Part shown: piece by piece, positions 56,177 to 64,000 of the stretch
How positions within the stretch are numbered: the stretch's first letter is position 1
Layout: each line of letters begins with the position of its first letter
DNA from: Brachionus manjavacas
Lineage: Eukaryota; Rotifera; Eurotatoria; Ploima; Brachionidae
Length of the DNA stretch: 64,000 bases
Direction: 5' to 3'
Assembly: GCA_019054805.1 (NCBI GenBank)
Contig: JAHQIY010000004.1
Span: forward strand, 930,001 to 994,000
The notes under the pieces: model-generated
The model's database searches: none
What the model was told of the DNA's origin: nothing
The model's input: only the letters and a program-made list of their open reading frames with translations
Made by a program: the position numbers and the translations under genes

Positions 56177-57552
56177 GTCTTGTAGCTTTGATGGAATTGA
56201 AAGATTTGATCTCCCTCTATTCTAAATGGATGATCCGAGTCCACCACTAGAGTCAAGTCCACCGTTAGATCCGCCATCAATCTCAATTCTGGTCTAAATA
56301 AACAAAATCACCGAGTTTATGCAGTATCACGTGAGGAAGCTGACAAAAAAGGAGGTAAAAATCTTATTATTTTGTTTTTAAACTTTAATGTTAAATTCAA
56401 GAATTATTTTTAAGGATTATATGGAACATCAAAATTTCCTCTTTCTGTAATGGTATGGATAGGATTGACGGAAAAAGGTGCTACTGAACCATGTGACTAC
56501 TTTTTTTGGAACGAAGTAGTATCAAAAATGAGGCCAAACAAATTCTCAAATAGAGGAGAATTTATTTAGGAAATTAGTATTAGTAATAATAATTAAAAGA
56601 GGTGTCGGACGGGTAAATAAAGAACATATTGAAAAGTCTTTAAGATGCTTTAATCAAAGGGTGAGGAGTGTTGAAGAAGCTAAAGGGGAATATTGTCACA
56701 AATAATTTTAATTAAATAAAAAAATAATTCAAATTTTTCTATCTTTATTTTTTCATATTAGGACAAGGCCACTATCACATATTTTATATCAAAATAAAGG
56801 ATGAACTTTAAGCTTTTAAATCAGGTATTTTATTCAGTAACTTTCCCTTGTTTTCTCGGAAATTTTCAACTAAATGATATATAGCACTAAAGTTTAAAAA
56901 ATACTGAAAATCAAGACTCAAAAAAAAAATTTTATTTAAAGATATTTATTTAAAAGCTTAAATTCAATTATATATGTGTTCAAAATTTTAGGATAATACC
57001 TTAAATAAATCGAAAGTTTTTCGATAAAAACATAAAACACCCAAGTTTTTTAGATTTTAGACCAGAATGGTCATTTTTTGGTGTTATTTGATTGTATCTT
57101 CTCGAAAACTAGACGGAATAAAACAATCTATAGCTAATTTTAATCATAAAAAAATTCTCTACAAAATGATATATAAAACTGACAACTTTTATATGGTGAT
57201 TTATGAGGACAACCTAGGTCGCAGGTACGGGTCAATTAGTTGGCCAGAGTGGACTAATTTTGAAAAGAAAGTTTTATAAAAATATCAATTTCAGAAACTA
57301 GAGAAAAAAAGCTGTAAATCCCTAAAATTTCACTATTATTTCACATTGTCCGTTCACTATTTTTTTTCTCAATGAATTTTAAGACAACCATTTTTGGCCA
57401 CCCGTTATTTGATTTAAAAAAGATTTTATTTTACCTTTATTTTTATTTGTCCACCTATTTTTTTAATTGTTCAGGTAAATTTTAGATTTTTTTTATCTTT
57501 TTAAATTGTCCACCTAATCGAAAAACATGATTGTCCATCAAAGCTACAAGAC
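56177..57552 (+). mobile_element. Mariner-like element with TIRs, defective
   Basis: The left end GTCTTGTAGCTTTGATGGA (56177-56195) and right end TCCATCAAAGCTACAAGAC (57534-57552) are perfect inverted repeats. The right subterminal part has TTGTCCACC motifs. A deleted transposase lies inside (56280-56705). An open frame at 57067-57279 (MVIFWCYLIVSSRKLDGIKQ and on) has no recognised domain. Target TA duplication is not clear. Confidence 0.65.
56280..56705 (+). pseudogene. Tc1/mariner-superfamily transposase, internally deleted
   Basis: It reads LNKQNHRVYAVSREEADKKG, then a stop-containing stretch of about 70 nt (GTAAAA...TTTTTAAG, which could be an intron). LYGTSKFPLSVMVWIGLTEK GATEP follows, joined directly to CDYFFWNEVVSKMRPNKFSN and, after a TAG, KEHIEKSLRCFNQRVRSVEE to TAA. 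NDRVYA.S, VMVW.G.T..G and DYF.W..V are the conserved blocks around the catalytic acids. The part holding the second Asp is deleted between GATEP and CDYFF. Confidence 0.6.
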
Positions 57553-58028
57553 CCATATTTTTCAATCAATAAATAAGGTCTAAATGAATTTCATAGCCTG
57601 TAGTCCAGAAAGTTAAATTCTTACTATTTTGCTCTTCATTTTCTTACAATTGTAATACTTTTTTGTATTTTTATTTATTAAAATATTTATCAACTTTTTA
57701 TTTTTACTTATCCTGAAGAAGGTGAGTTAATTTAAAAACAAAAAAGTGCGTCAATTAACGTAATATTACGTAAAAATAAAAAAAGTCAATTGTAAATATA
57801 ATAAAATTTGGTAAATTTACCAGATTTCAAGTAAATTAACATAAATAAACAAAACTTAACAAGGATTAATTTACGCAAGTTTACAATTAATTACTCAAAA
57901 TACTGTTAGCGGCGTGAAGATTTATATTTTAGTTAAAGTTAAAGTTAAAATAAACTCTAATTGGTAACTTGGCGATGGGAAATATTGTATTTTGTTAAAG
58001 CTAAGAAAAGTCCATAAAAGGAATTGAA

Positions 58029-58105
58029 ATTTTTTTTCTTTTATTTTCTTTTATTGTTTTTCTTTTATTTTCTTTTATTGTTTTTCTTTTATTTTATTTT
58101 TTTAT
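58029..58105. repeat. Tandem repeat, ~24-bp unit
   Basis: About three copies of a unit built from TTTTTCTTTTATTTTCTTTT followed by ATTG, the last degenerate. Confidence 0.8.
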
Positions 58106-58321
58106 TTTATGTTAGCCTACAACTTTACAAGAATTTATATAAAACAAGCAGAATTACGTAAAAACAGTCATCGTAGCAACACTGTATTTTGAACCTTTAA
58201 AAATTTAAAAATTTCATTTAATATATTTATTAAAAATCAAAAAATGTTTAAAATTGAAATTTTTCGAAATTAATAGCCACCATGCTAAATGAAAAAAAAT
58301 AAAAAAATAGGACTTCCTTTA

Positions 58322-58593
58322 TCAATTTAAAATTACATTGATAGCGTTTATTTCTTGTTCAGTGATAGGTCTTGGCCGATATCTTTCAGGTAACTGGACA
58401 AAATCCAACACTGTACGCTTCTTGGGTTCCGGGTTGTTGGCTTGTGGCTCAACTTTTTTAGGCTCTTCAATCTTCGAAGCTAAAAAAGTAACTTCAGTCA
58501 TCAAAGGCCCCAAAACTTACTTCTAGCTCCAAATCGAAACTTGATCAAAGGAATTCTCTGTGAAAACTTGACCGCTCGTTCTATCAACTTCAT
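58322..58593 (-). CDS. KGD4/MRPS36-like small mitochondrial protein, two exons
   Basis: Exon 1 is 58593-58521 and exon 2 is 58479-58322, with a 41-nt GT-AG intron; together 76 residues. The N-terminus is basic with a PLIKFRFG block, like the P.I.FP.R motif of the family and suited to mitochondrial targeting. The C-terminus LPERYRPRPITEQEINAINV matches the conserved LP.RyR.kp...eEi..I block of KGD4/MRPS36 (human LPQKYRRKLVSQEEMEFIQR). KGD4 links the E3 subunit to the 2-oxoglutarate dehydrogenase core; it was first named as a mitoribosomal protein. The acceptor-like TTGTCTTGCAG directly abuts the ATG. It lies 124 nt downstream of the RPRD1 stop, on the same strand. Confidence 0.65.
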
Positions 58594-58717
58594 CTGCAAG
58601 ACAATTAGCAACATTTAAGCACTCGAATCGACACCTTATCAAAAGTGTCATTTAAAATAAATAATTTTTTTTCATTTTTTACATTCTTTTTATTTACAAA
58701 ACAATTTTTTATTTTAT

Positions 58718-59677
58718 TTAATTTGAGAACAAATCGCCAGCACTCGGGAGGGGTGCGAGCTCGGCAGCTTCTTCAATGCTGGCCAAGTCGGGCAAGCTTC
58801 CCAGATGATTTTGCAGCTCTCTTTTCACCACATTCACTTGCTTCACTTTCTCTTGCCATTCTGAGATCAACTTTTCATCTTTTTCAATTTCTGAATTTTG
58901 GCTGCGAATAAAAGCGGCCAACTTGAGCGCTGTCTGCTTCCGATTTACCAATTCTTGCTGCAATCTCAGATTGTAGCCATTTAGGAGCGCAGAGGCGTCG
59001 TCGACCATCTTGGAAAGCTCGACAGCCTCGTTTCGCTCCTTTAGCTTTTTCAGCTCTTCCACATCGGTTACCTGATGAGGCAGAGCGGCTATTTTTTGCC
59101 TCACCAATGCATCACTAGAGGCCGAGCTCTCCAATTCGTGCAGCATCTGTGCCAAGTCTGCTGGTTCGGGCACTGCCATCCCTGCGTTCTCTGACAGCTC
59201 TTTGTCCACCTCTTCCCTGAGCGACAGTTTAACCCTGTCTGGTCTGCAGCTCGGCGACTTCTCTGGCGAAATGAGAGACTTGGTCGAGTGCAGTTTTTGT
59301 CTGAACTTTTCTATCTGGTCATCTTGGTATATTTTTCTGTCCTTCCAAATATTGAGAATTCTCTCGACTGTAAATCGAGTCTTGTCATCCGAGTACTTGG
59401 CAATGTCGCCAATGGCATCGCTCATTATGCTCGAGTATTCTTTCAAGTATTCGTTGCCCTTTTTGCGGCTGTTTTGCAATATGTCATTGGCCAAGTAGAG
59501 CAGAGTCAATTTTCGGTCCGGCTTGGGATTGCCGGTCAGCTCTTTGTACCAAGTGGCAACAATTGTTTTGGAATTTTTTCTATGATGGATCAGCCACAGG
59601 GACAAAGTTTGCACACTCTGCTGGGTGTTGGTCAGCTCGGCGAACTTTTTTTGCAAAGAAGCCTCGCTGAAGCTCAT
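58718..59677 (-). CDS. RPRD1-type regulator of nuclear pre-mRNA (CID domain)
   Basis: Single-exon gene of 319 residues starting at 59677 (MSFSEASLQKKFAEL); the frame is open further upstream, but homology begins here. The CID domain (1-130) has NTQQSVQTLSLWLIHHRKNS, DRKLTLLYLANDILQNSRKK and VERILNIWKDRKIY, nearly as in human RPRD1A/B (SNSQQSVQTLSLWLIHHRK). It binds the phosphorylated C-terminal domain of RNA polymerase II. The C-terminal half (about 190-300) is a Glu/Lys-rich coiled coil (ELVNRKQTALKLAAFIRSQN) that mediates dimerisation in the family. Human RPRD1A/B have 312-326 residues, so the gene is full length. An acceptor-like AAAATTTAG ends one base before the ATG. Confidence 0.92.
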   Translation of the reverse strand: MSFSEASLQKKFAELTNTQQSVQTLSLWLIHHRKNSKTIVATWYKELTGNPKPDRKLTLLYLANDILQNSRKKGNEYLKEYSSIMSDAIGDIAKYSDDKTRFTVERILNIWKDRKIYQDDQIEKFRQKLHSTKSLISPEKSPSCRPDRVKLSLREEVDKELSENAGMAVPEPADLAQMLHELESSASSDALVRQKIAALPHQVTDVEELKKLKERNEAVELSKMVDDASALLNGYNLRLQQELVNRKQTALKLAAFIRSQNSEIEKDEKLISEWQEKVKQVNVVKRELQNHLGSLPDLASIEEAAELAPLPSAGDLFSN

Positions 59678-59855
59678 TCTAAATTTTAAGTTTACATCAA
59701 GTTGAAAAAAATAGCACCCGGCTCTTTGACCAACAGGGTCATGTAAAAAGGAAAAAAAAAATTTTTGAAAAATTTTATTCAAAATCGATTTAGTTTTTTA
59801 AATAAATAAAAATTGAAAAATTACTTATTTTTTTGTAGATTTTTGAAAAAAATTT

Positions 59856-60119
59856 CTAGTTGAAGTCCTTGGGTTTGGTGTGTTCTTCGGGCCATGTCCA
59901 AGTGTTGGGCACATACGACTGGTAGGTAGTGTCGTAGAGCTGGTCGCGGATGTAGGACTCAAGGTCGTAGGGTGCCGGATAGAGCGATGCTAATTCGGTC
60001 TCGTAGTAGTATTTTGATATCTCTACTGCGATTTTGACAGAAACATTTTGGATTTGTTTCATGGGCGGATAGAGTAGGCCCGCTGCCAGATCCGACTCGC
60101 TCACTTGTTCAGACAGGGT
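59856..60119 (-). CDS. NAD(P)-dependent malic enzyme, last exon only
   Basis: After an acceptor (TTTTAATCCTAG, ending at 60120) the frame reads TLSEQVSESDLAAGLLYPPM, KQIQNVSVKIAVEISKYYYE, LASLYPAPYDLESYIRDQLY and YVPNTWTWPEEH to TAG at 59856. This is the C-terminal end of malic enzyme (human ME1: GRLYPPL..I..VS.KIA..., ...YTWPEEAM), which oxidatively decarboxylates malate to pyruvate. The exon starts at phase 0. GTG at 60104 is not a real start. No further malic enzyme exon was found on the minus strand up to 64000, so either the last intron exceeds 3.8 kb or this is a partial gene copy. It lies 178 nt upstream of RPRD1. Confidence 0.85.
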   Translation of the reverse strand, partial: TLSEQVSESDLAAGLLYPPMKQIQNVSVKIAVEISKYYYETELASLYPAPYDLESYIRDQLYDTTYQSYVPNTWTWPEEHTKPKDFN

Positions 60120-60120
60120 C

Positions 60121-60799
60121 TAGGATTAAAATTTTTAGTCCAAGTTTATGGAAAGAATCGCAGCTGGTCTAGTTAAAAAAATTGAGCTCTCTAGCTTACA
60201 AAAAAACGCATTTGAAAAAATTTTAAATTAAATCTGGTTAATTGAGCAAAAATAATTAGCGTTCAAATAGTTTACTAAAATTTTATTAGAATAATTATTT
60301 CATATTTTTTTTTCAATCTGAATTTTATTAAATTTTGTTTTATTTAACTTTTTTGATTTAAATTTTGAGTGAACCACTCACACTCGAAAAACAATGATAA
60401 AAAAAATTGATTAAATTGATCAAAGATTAAAATGGATCTCTGAAAATTAATTTTTTTTTAATCTTTTTAAAGGATTTTTTACCAGCTTAAGAAAAAAAAT
60501 TAATGAATGTAAAATAATTTAAAATGACTAACACAATAATTAGAGTTAAAGTTTTGGAGAACCAGACTGATTTAATTTTACAAAAGGTTCTCCAGAAATT
60601 TTGCGCTATGATTCGTGGTCTAAATCCTAGCCAGGTACAACTAACGAAATTCTTACAACATACAACTAACGCTAAAATAAAAAAATGAATAATAATTATT
60701 GAAATTAAAAAAAAATTAACATTTCAAATTAAATATTTTATTCAATTTTTTAGTCAATTACTCAAAATTCTCAACCCACCTAGTCAAATACACAAATTA
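60121..60799. other. A+T-rich DNA with a short palindrome, no gene
   Basis: 60550-60605 has TTTTGGAGAACC and GGTTCTCCAGAA as inverted copies about 30 bp apart. 60365-60390 has ACCACTCACACTC, related to the TIR-like motif listed at 62540. Confidence 0.45.
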
Positions 60800-62224
60800 G
60801 CTTAAGATCGAGCAGAGAGTGTCATGAAAGAAATCGACTTGAGTCATGCATTATTGAAACTCCACAATCAGGAAAAAAGATTTCGAATGAAAAACCTTAT
60901 AGTCTTGTCCCTTCATATTCAAAAGACATTGTTGAATCAATTGAGGTCGAAAGTGATGTTGATAGTGAATTAAAATCGATTTAAAAAGTAATAAATCCTA
61001 ATCTAGAAAAGTCAAGGAATTTCTTGAATCGAAAATAAAAGCAAAAGGAAAAAAATCAGGAAATAAAAATTCATTTATCTGAAGAAAAAGATGTTGAAAA
61101 TGATTATAGCGTTGAGAAGACGATTGAATTGTCAAAAGATAAGGTTTTTCCCAAGAAATTCATTAAAATTGAAAATTCAATGTTCCAAAAGACATCAATT
61201 TTACATTTTTTTCAGCATCCTATTTGGATCACATCGATTCCTTCTGACAAAAATCTAAATTTTTATTGCAAATTCTGTAAATCAGAGTTATTTTTTGTTA
61301 AGAATAAAAATAATTAGTATTTTAAAATTTTTTTAATTAATCAATTTTTTTTTTGGTCATTTTTTTTAGTGTGACACTCACACTCAAAATAAAAAAAAAT
61401 GAGTGTCTGTCTATAATTCACTTTTTGCCATTTTTTCAAAGCAGTTAGTAATCAATTAAGTTTACATTATAAAAAATCTAAAAATAACATTAAATAATGA
61501 TCAAAAATTTTCAAAAATTCAGTTTTTTTATTTTTATTTTTATTTTGCAAAAGAATGTTCATCGATCCCGAAAAAGTCTGTTTCATTTACAAAGCGTTTT
61601 TGACAAGATCATATTCATTTTAATCAACAGTGTCTAGAAAAATAAATGAAGTTTCAAATACTGCTTATTTCAGAAGAGCAAATAGAAACAAAAATTGTCT
61701 AAAACAACTTCTTCTAAAGCAAGCTCTAACATCTATCTAAAATTAAATTCCATTGTTTACATCTCTTTTTTAATTAGAATTCTGTGTGCTGAAATATCAC
61801 ATTTTTAACTAATAAAATTTGTCTGAAACAATTTGTTTATTTCACTATGAATGGATTTTTGAAAAAAACATTAAAAAAAAATGAAAATTTCTAAACATCA
61901 TAAGATAAGGAGCTTAAAAATTTTCTCTAATGCGTCTTAGAAGATCGGACAGACGGGCCCAAGGGTACTATAGTAAAAATTACACAGACTCTAACTATCA
62001 AATTGGAGATTTAGGTTTTATTAAAGATTAAAGAAAAGAATTTTGACAAAAAAAATAATAATATTAAAAAAAGACTTGTTTTTACCCGTTGCTCCACTGC
62101 CGTAATGAAAATTAAAAGAGAATTTTTTTTTTCATTAATGAATTAATTGATATTTTTTTTAATTCTTATTAAAAAATGATTTTAAAAAAATATAAATAAT
62201 TAAATCAAATGTCTATTTAAAACA

Positions 62225-62500
62225 CCTTATCGTATTCAATCAGAAAAAAATTCGTAGCCTCCTTGAAAAAAGACTTGACAAATTTCAATCCGATGTAAAG
62301 TTGAATGGGACGATAATACAACTCAAAACAATCAAATACCTAGGAGTTGAATTAAGCGAAGACGATAAAAACACGGTAAATATAAAAAAACGAAAAATAG
62401 CGACCATGTCAGCATGCGCTAAGTTAAAAAAAACTAGGTCTTACGTCAGACAACATACATCCGAAAACAAAAGGGCATCTCTACTCTCATATCAGACCTG
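62225..62500 (+). pseudogene. LINE RT fragment
   Basis: The frame reads KKIRSLLEKRLDKFQSDVKL, then IQLKTIKYLGVELSEDDKNT, and AKLKKTRSYVRQHTSENKRA. KYLGVEL followed by KRK/A.AKLKK is typical of the region just after the RT palm in jockey/I-like LINEs. It is inserted in the hAT gene. Confidence 0.5.
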
Positions 62501-62519
62501 TTCATACATTAATAGTAAA

Positions 62520-62590
62520 AAATCCCCAAGTGTTGAGGGTGAGTGTTACACTTACACTCTAAAATTTAAGTGTGACACTTGGTCTTTACG
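62520..62590. repeat. Short MITE-like motif AGTGTNACAC
   Basis: GTGAGTGTTACACTTACACTC and AAGTGTGACACTTGG lie as near-inverted copies. Related motifs: 61369-61383 (AGTGTGACACTCACACTC area) and 63963-63980 (CCAAGTGTAACACTTGAA) at the window edge. They could be ends of one element family, possibly hAT-derived. Confidence 0.35.
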
Positions 62591-63590
62591 CTTAAAAACT
62601 GGGAAAATTCAAGTTTGTTGGAATAAAAAATACGAATATGCAAATTTTTGAAAAATAATTTGTTTTAGAGAATTGTTTCTTGAATAATGTGAACATGTAT
62701 ATGAATATATAATAAAAAAAATAAAAAAATTTCTTGTTTTTTATGCAGATAATAATAATTGATATTTTCTTTTCTAAAATTTAAAAATGGTTACATTTAT
62801 TTAAGTTTTCGAAATATTGTGTAAATTTTAAGTCCGTGTTCGTTATGTTGATTACGATGAAAATGATCATAATGAAGCAGTTAATAGTGAAGACGAATAT
62901 TTAAACGACGATGCAAACTTTCTAAATATCCAATTAGGAATCAATAATGTACCAAGTTACTTATGTGCTGGTCACAAACTTAATTACACGCAACCTATAA
63001 TCCGAATCAAGAAATTGGAGATGGAAAGAAACTAATTGAAGAGATTCTTAAATCGATTAAAGATCGTTTCAATTTCGAATTGGAATCCAAAATTTATATC
63101 TTAGCAGCTTTATTCAATACCTCATAATTGGATCAATGGTTTAATCAAAATTACGCTCGGAAATACAAAGAAAAAGCCTTAAACTCATTTACTGAAACAC
63201 TCCTTTTTTTTCTTGATGATGACCCAGATTTGAATTCTCAAACGCAAAATTCCGAAGTTGATCGTTCCTCGAAACTAAGGGTTTAATAGAGAAAACCAGG
63301 TCTTTAGAGCGTTTATTAATTCAAGGGCCTATGAATCGAATCCTGATAGAACTCGACTAACCAAAATTGAAAAAATTAGCCATGGAAAGAAAATCATTTT
63401 AGATCTAATTAGAGATCAAACAGAGCTTCAAAAATCTAAAAAAAGAATTTTGGAGCGCAAATTCTTCCAGACTCCCTATTTTGAGCTCAGCAGTGAAAAA
63501 ATTGTTTTCAATTCCAGCGTCTTCTGCATTTGTTGAAAGAAATTTTAGTATTTGTGGAGTTGTCATCAGTAAAAGAAATCAAAATATATA

Positions 63591-64000
63591 ATTTAAAAAC
63601 TTGATATGTAAAACTGTATTAAAAGTAAATGTGGATTTATTCAAAAGAACTTTACTAAAAAAACTTATAATATTACAATTTATTTTTTTTTAATTAAATT
63701 ACTTTATTATTAAAAAAAAATTATTTATCGAAGTATCGAGAAATAATAAAAAAAAATAAATAAATAGATTTAATTTATTTAATTTAGTTTAGTTTTGTTA
63801 ATTTATCTCTAATTCTCGATTCAAGCTTTCTTTTTCCACGTCTTCGTATGTAAATAATTTTTTTGACATTTTTGTACTGGTAAAATTAATTTTAAAATAA
63901 CCTATAATAATACTTCAGTAATGCCACACTAAAATTTTTTAGGTGTTCAAGTTTTTTGAACCAAGTGTAACACTTGAATTTTTCAATTGTTCAAGTTTGA
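63591..64000. other. A+T-rich DNA to the window edge
   Basis: No gene. The last 70 bp carry the AAGTGTAACACTTGAA palindrome and GTTCAAGTTT/TTCAAGTTTG repeats. Confidence 0.4.

Larger units (their letters stand above)
60800..63590 (+). pseudogene. hAT-superfamily transposase gene, decayed and split
   Basis: The N-terminal part (60800-61319) reads YSLVPSYSKDIVESIEVESD and later FQKTSILHFFQHPIWITSIP then FYCKFCKSELFF, a possible zinc-finger region. The C-terminal part (62830-63590) has VPSYLCAGHKLNYT (hAT C.AHKLNL motif), LESKIYILAALFNTS.LDQW, and the dimerisation block LFSIPASSAFVERNFSICGV VISKRNQN. Multiple stops and frameshifts occur. 61320-62820 between the halves is other repeat DNA, including a LINE fragment. 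Nothing here could be active. Confidence 0.7.

Noticed and set aside
58318..58540. Minus frame beginning MGPLMTEVTFLASKIEEPKK
   Set aside because: Its first residues translate the 41-nt intron of the KGD4-like gene; the spliced form gives the better protein.
61921..62010. Patch with lower A+T content (GGACAGACGGGCCCAAGGGT)
   Set aside because: Short open frames only, and no motif firm enough to name; possibly part of an old retroelement.
1..64000. tRNA, rRNA, CRISPR or prokaryotic operon features
   Set aside because: I looked for tRNA-like GGTTC arms, rRNA cores and regularly spaced direct repeats; none were found, and the genes are eukaryotic with spliceosomal introns.

Overview
The window reads as nuclear DNA of a small invertebrate animal with a very A+T-rich genome. 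The support is clearly metazoan genes (a class A GPCR, a TMEM135/PMP52-family gene, RPRD1 with a CID domain, a malic enzyme exon, a KGD4/MRPS36-like protein), GT-AG introns mostly 40-55 nt long, and a mobile-element load of LINEs, Ty3/gypsy elements, hAT, piggyBac, pogo, mariner and Tc1-like elements. A monogonont rotifer such as Brachionus would fit the composition and intron size; that is an inference, not something the sequence proves. Host exons stand out because they are far less A+T-rich than the DNA around them.

Layout. 1-23.3 kb: no confident host gene. It is A+T-rich DNA with decayed mobile elements: a CR1/jockey-like LINE (2.2-4.0 kb, minus) carrying a hAT MITE with a perfect 8-bp target duplication, a fold-back repeat (6.2-6.7 kb), a long-TIR Tc1/IS630-type element (8.95-9.84 kb), MITEs and a piggyBac-type MITE (20.97-21.55 kb). 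A few short segments (4.6-4.9, 14.7-15.2 and 19.0 kb) look coding but could not be assigned. 23.4-24.6 kb: an intact single-exon neuropeptide-type GPCR. 24.7-26.4 kb: a pogo-type TIR pair with a TA duplication enclosing a LINE reverse-transcriptase fragment. 27.5-34.4 kb: a LINE in an inverted (twin-priming-like) arrangement, then a decayed Ty3/gypsy element with only its 3' LTR. 35.6-40.9 kb: a nearly complete Ty3/gypsy element on the minus strand with both LTRs, PBS, PPT and a 5-bp duplication, but four in-frame stops. 42.0-51.9 kb: a TMEM135-like gene of six exons whose last intron is 8,082 nt and full of LINE debris; it also has a diverged second copy of exon 2. 52.2-52.6 kb: a small YbaY/YscW-like protein. 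53.1-57.6 kb: LINE, MITE and mariner remains. 58.3-60.1 kb: a tight minus-strand cluster of KGD4/MRPS36-like, RPRD1 and the last exon of malic enzyme. 60.8-63.6 kb: a decayed hAT transposase gene split by other repeats.

The host genes belong to general cell biology: a receptor at the plasma membrane, a peroxisome/mitochondria-associated membrane protein (TMEM135), RNA polymerase II CTD binding (RPRD1), and mitochondrial or central metabolism (KGD4-like, malic enzyme). There is no evident shared pathway. Several have an AG splice-acceptor-like site 0-13 nt before the start codon, which would fit spliced-leader trans-splicing or short 5' UTR introns. I found no tRNA, rRNA or CRISPR array. I also found no clear new system; the most unusual items are the exon-2 duplication and giant last intron of the TMEM135-like gene, the LINE enclosed by pogo ends, and the stop-ridden but young Ty3 copy.
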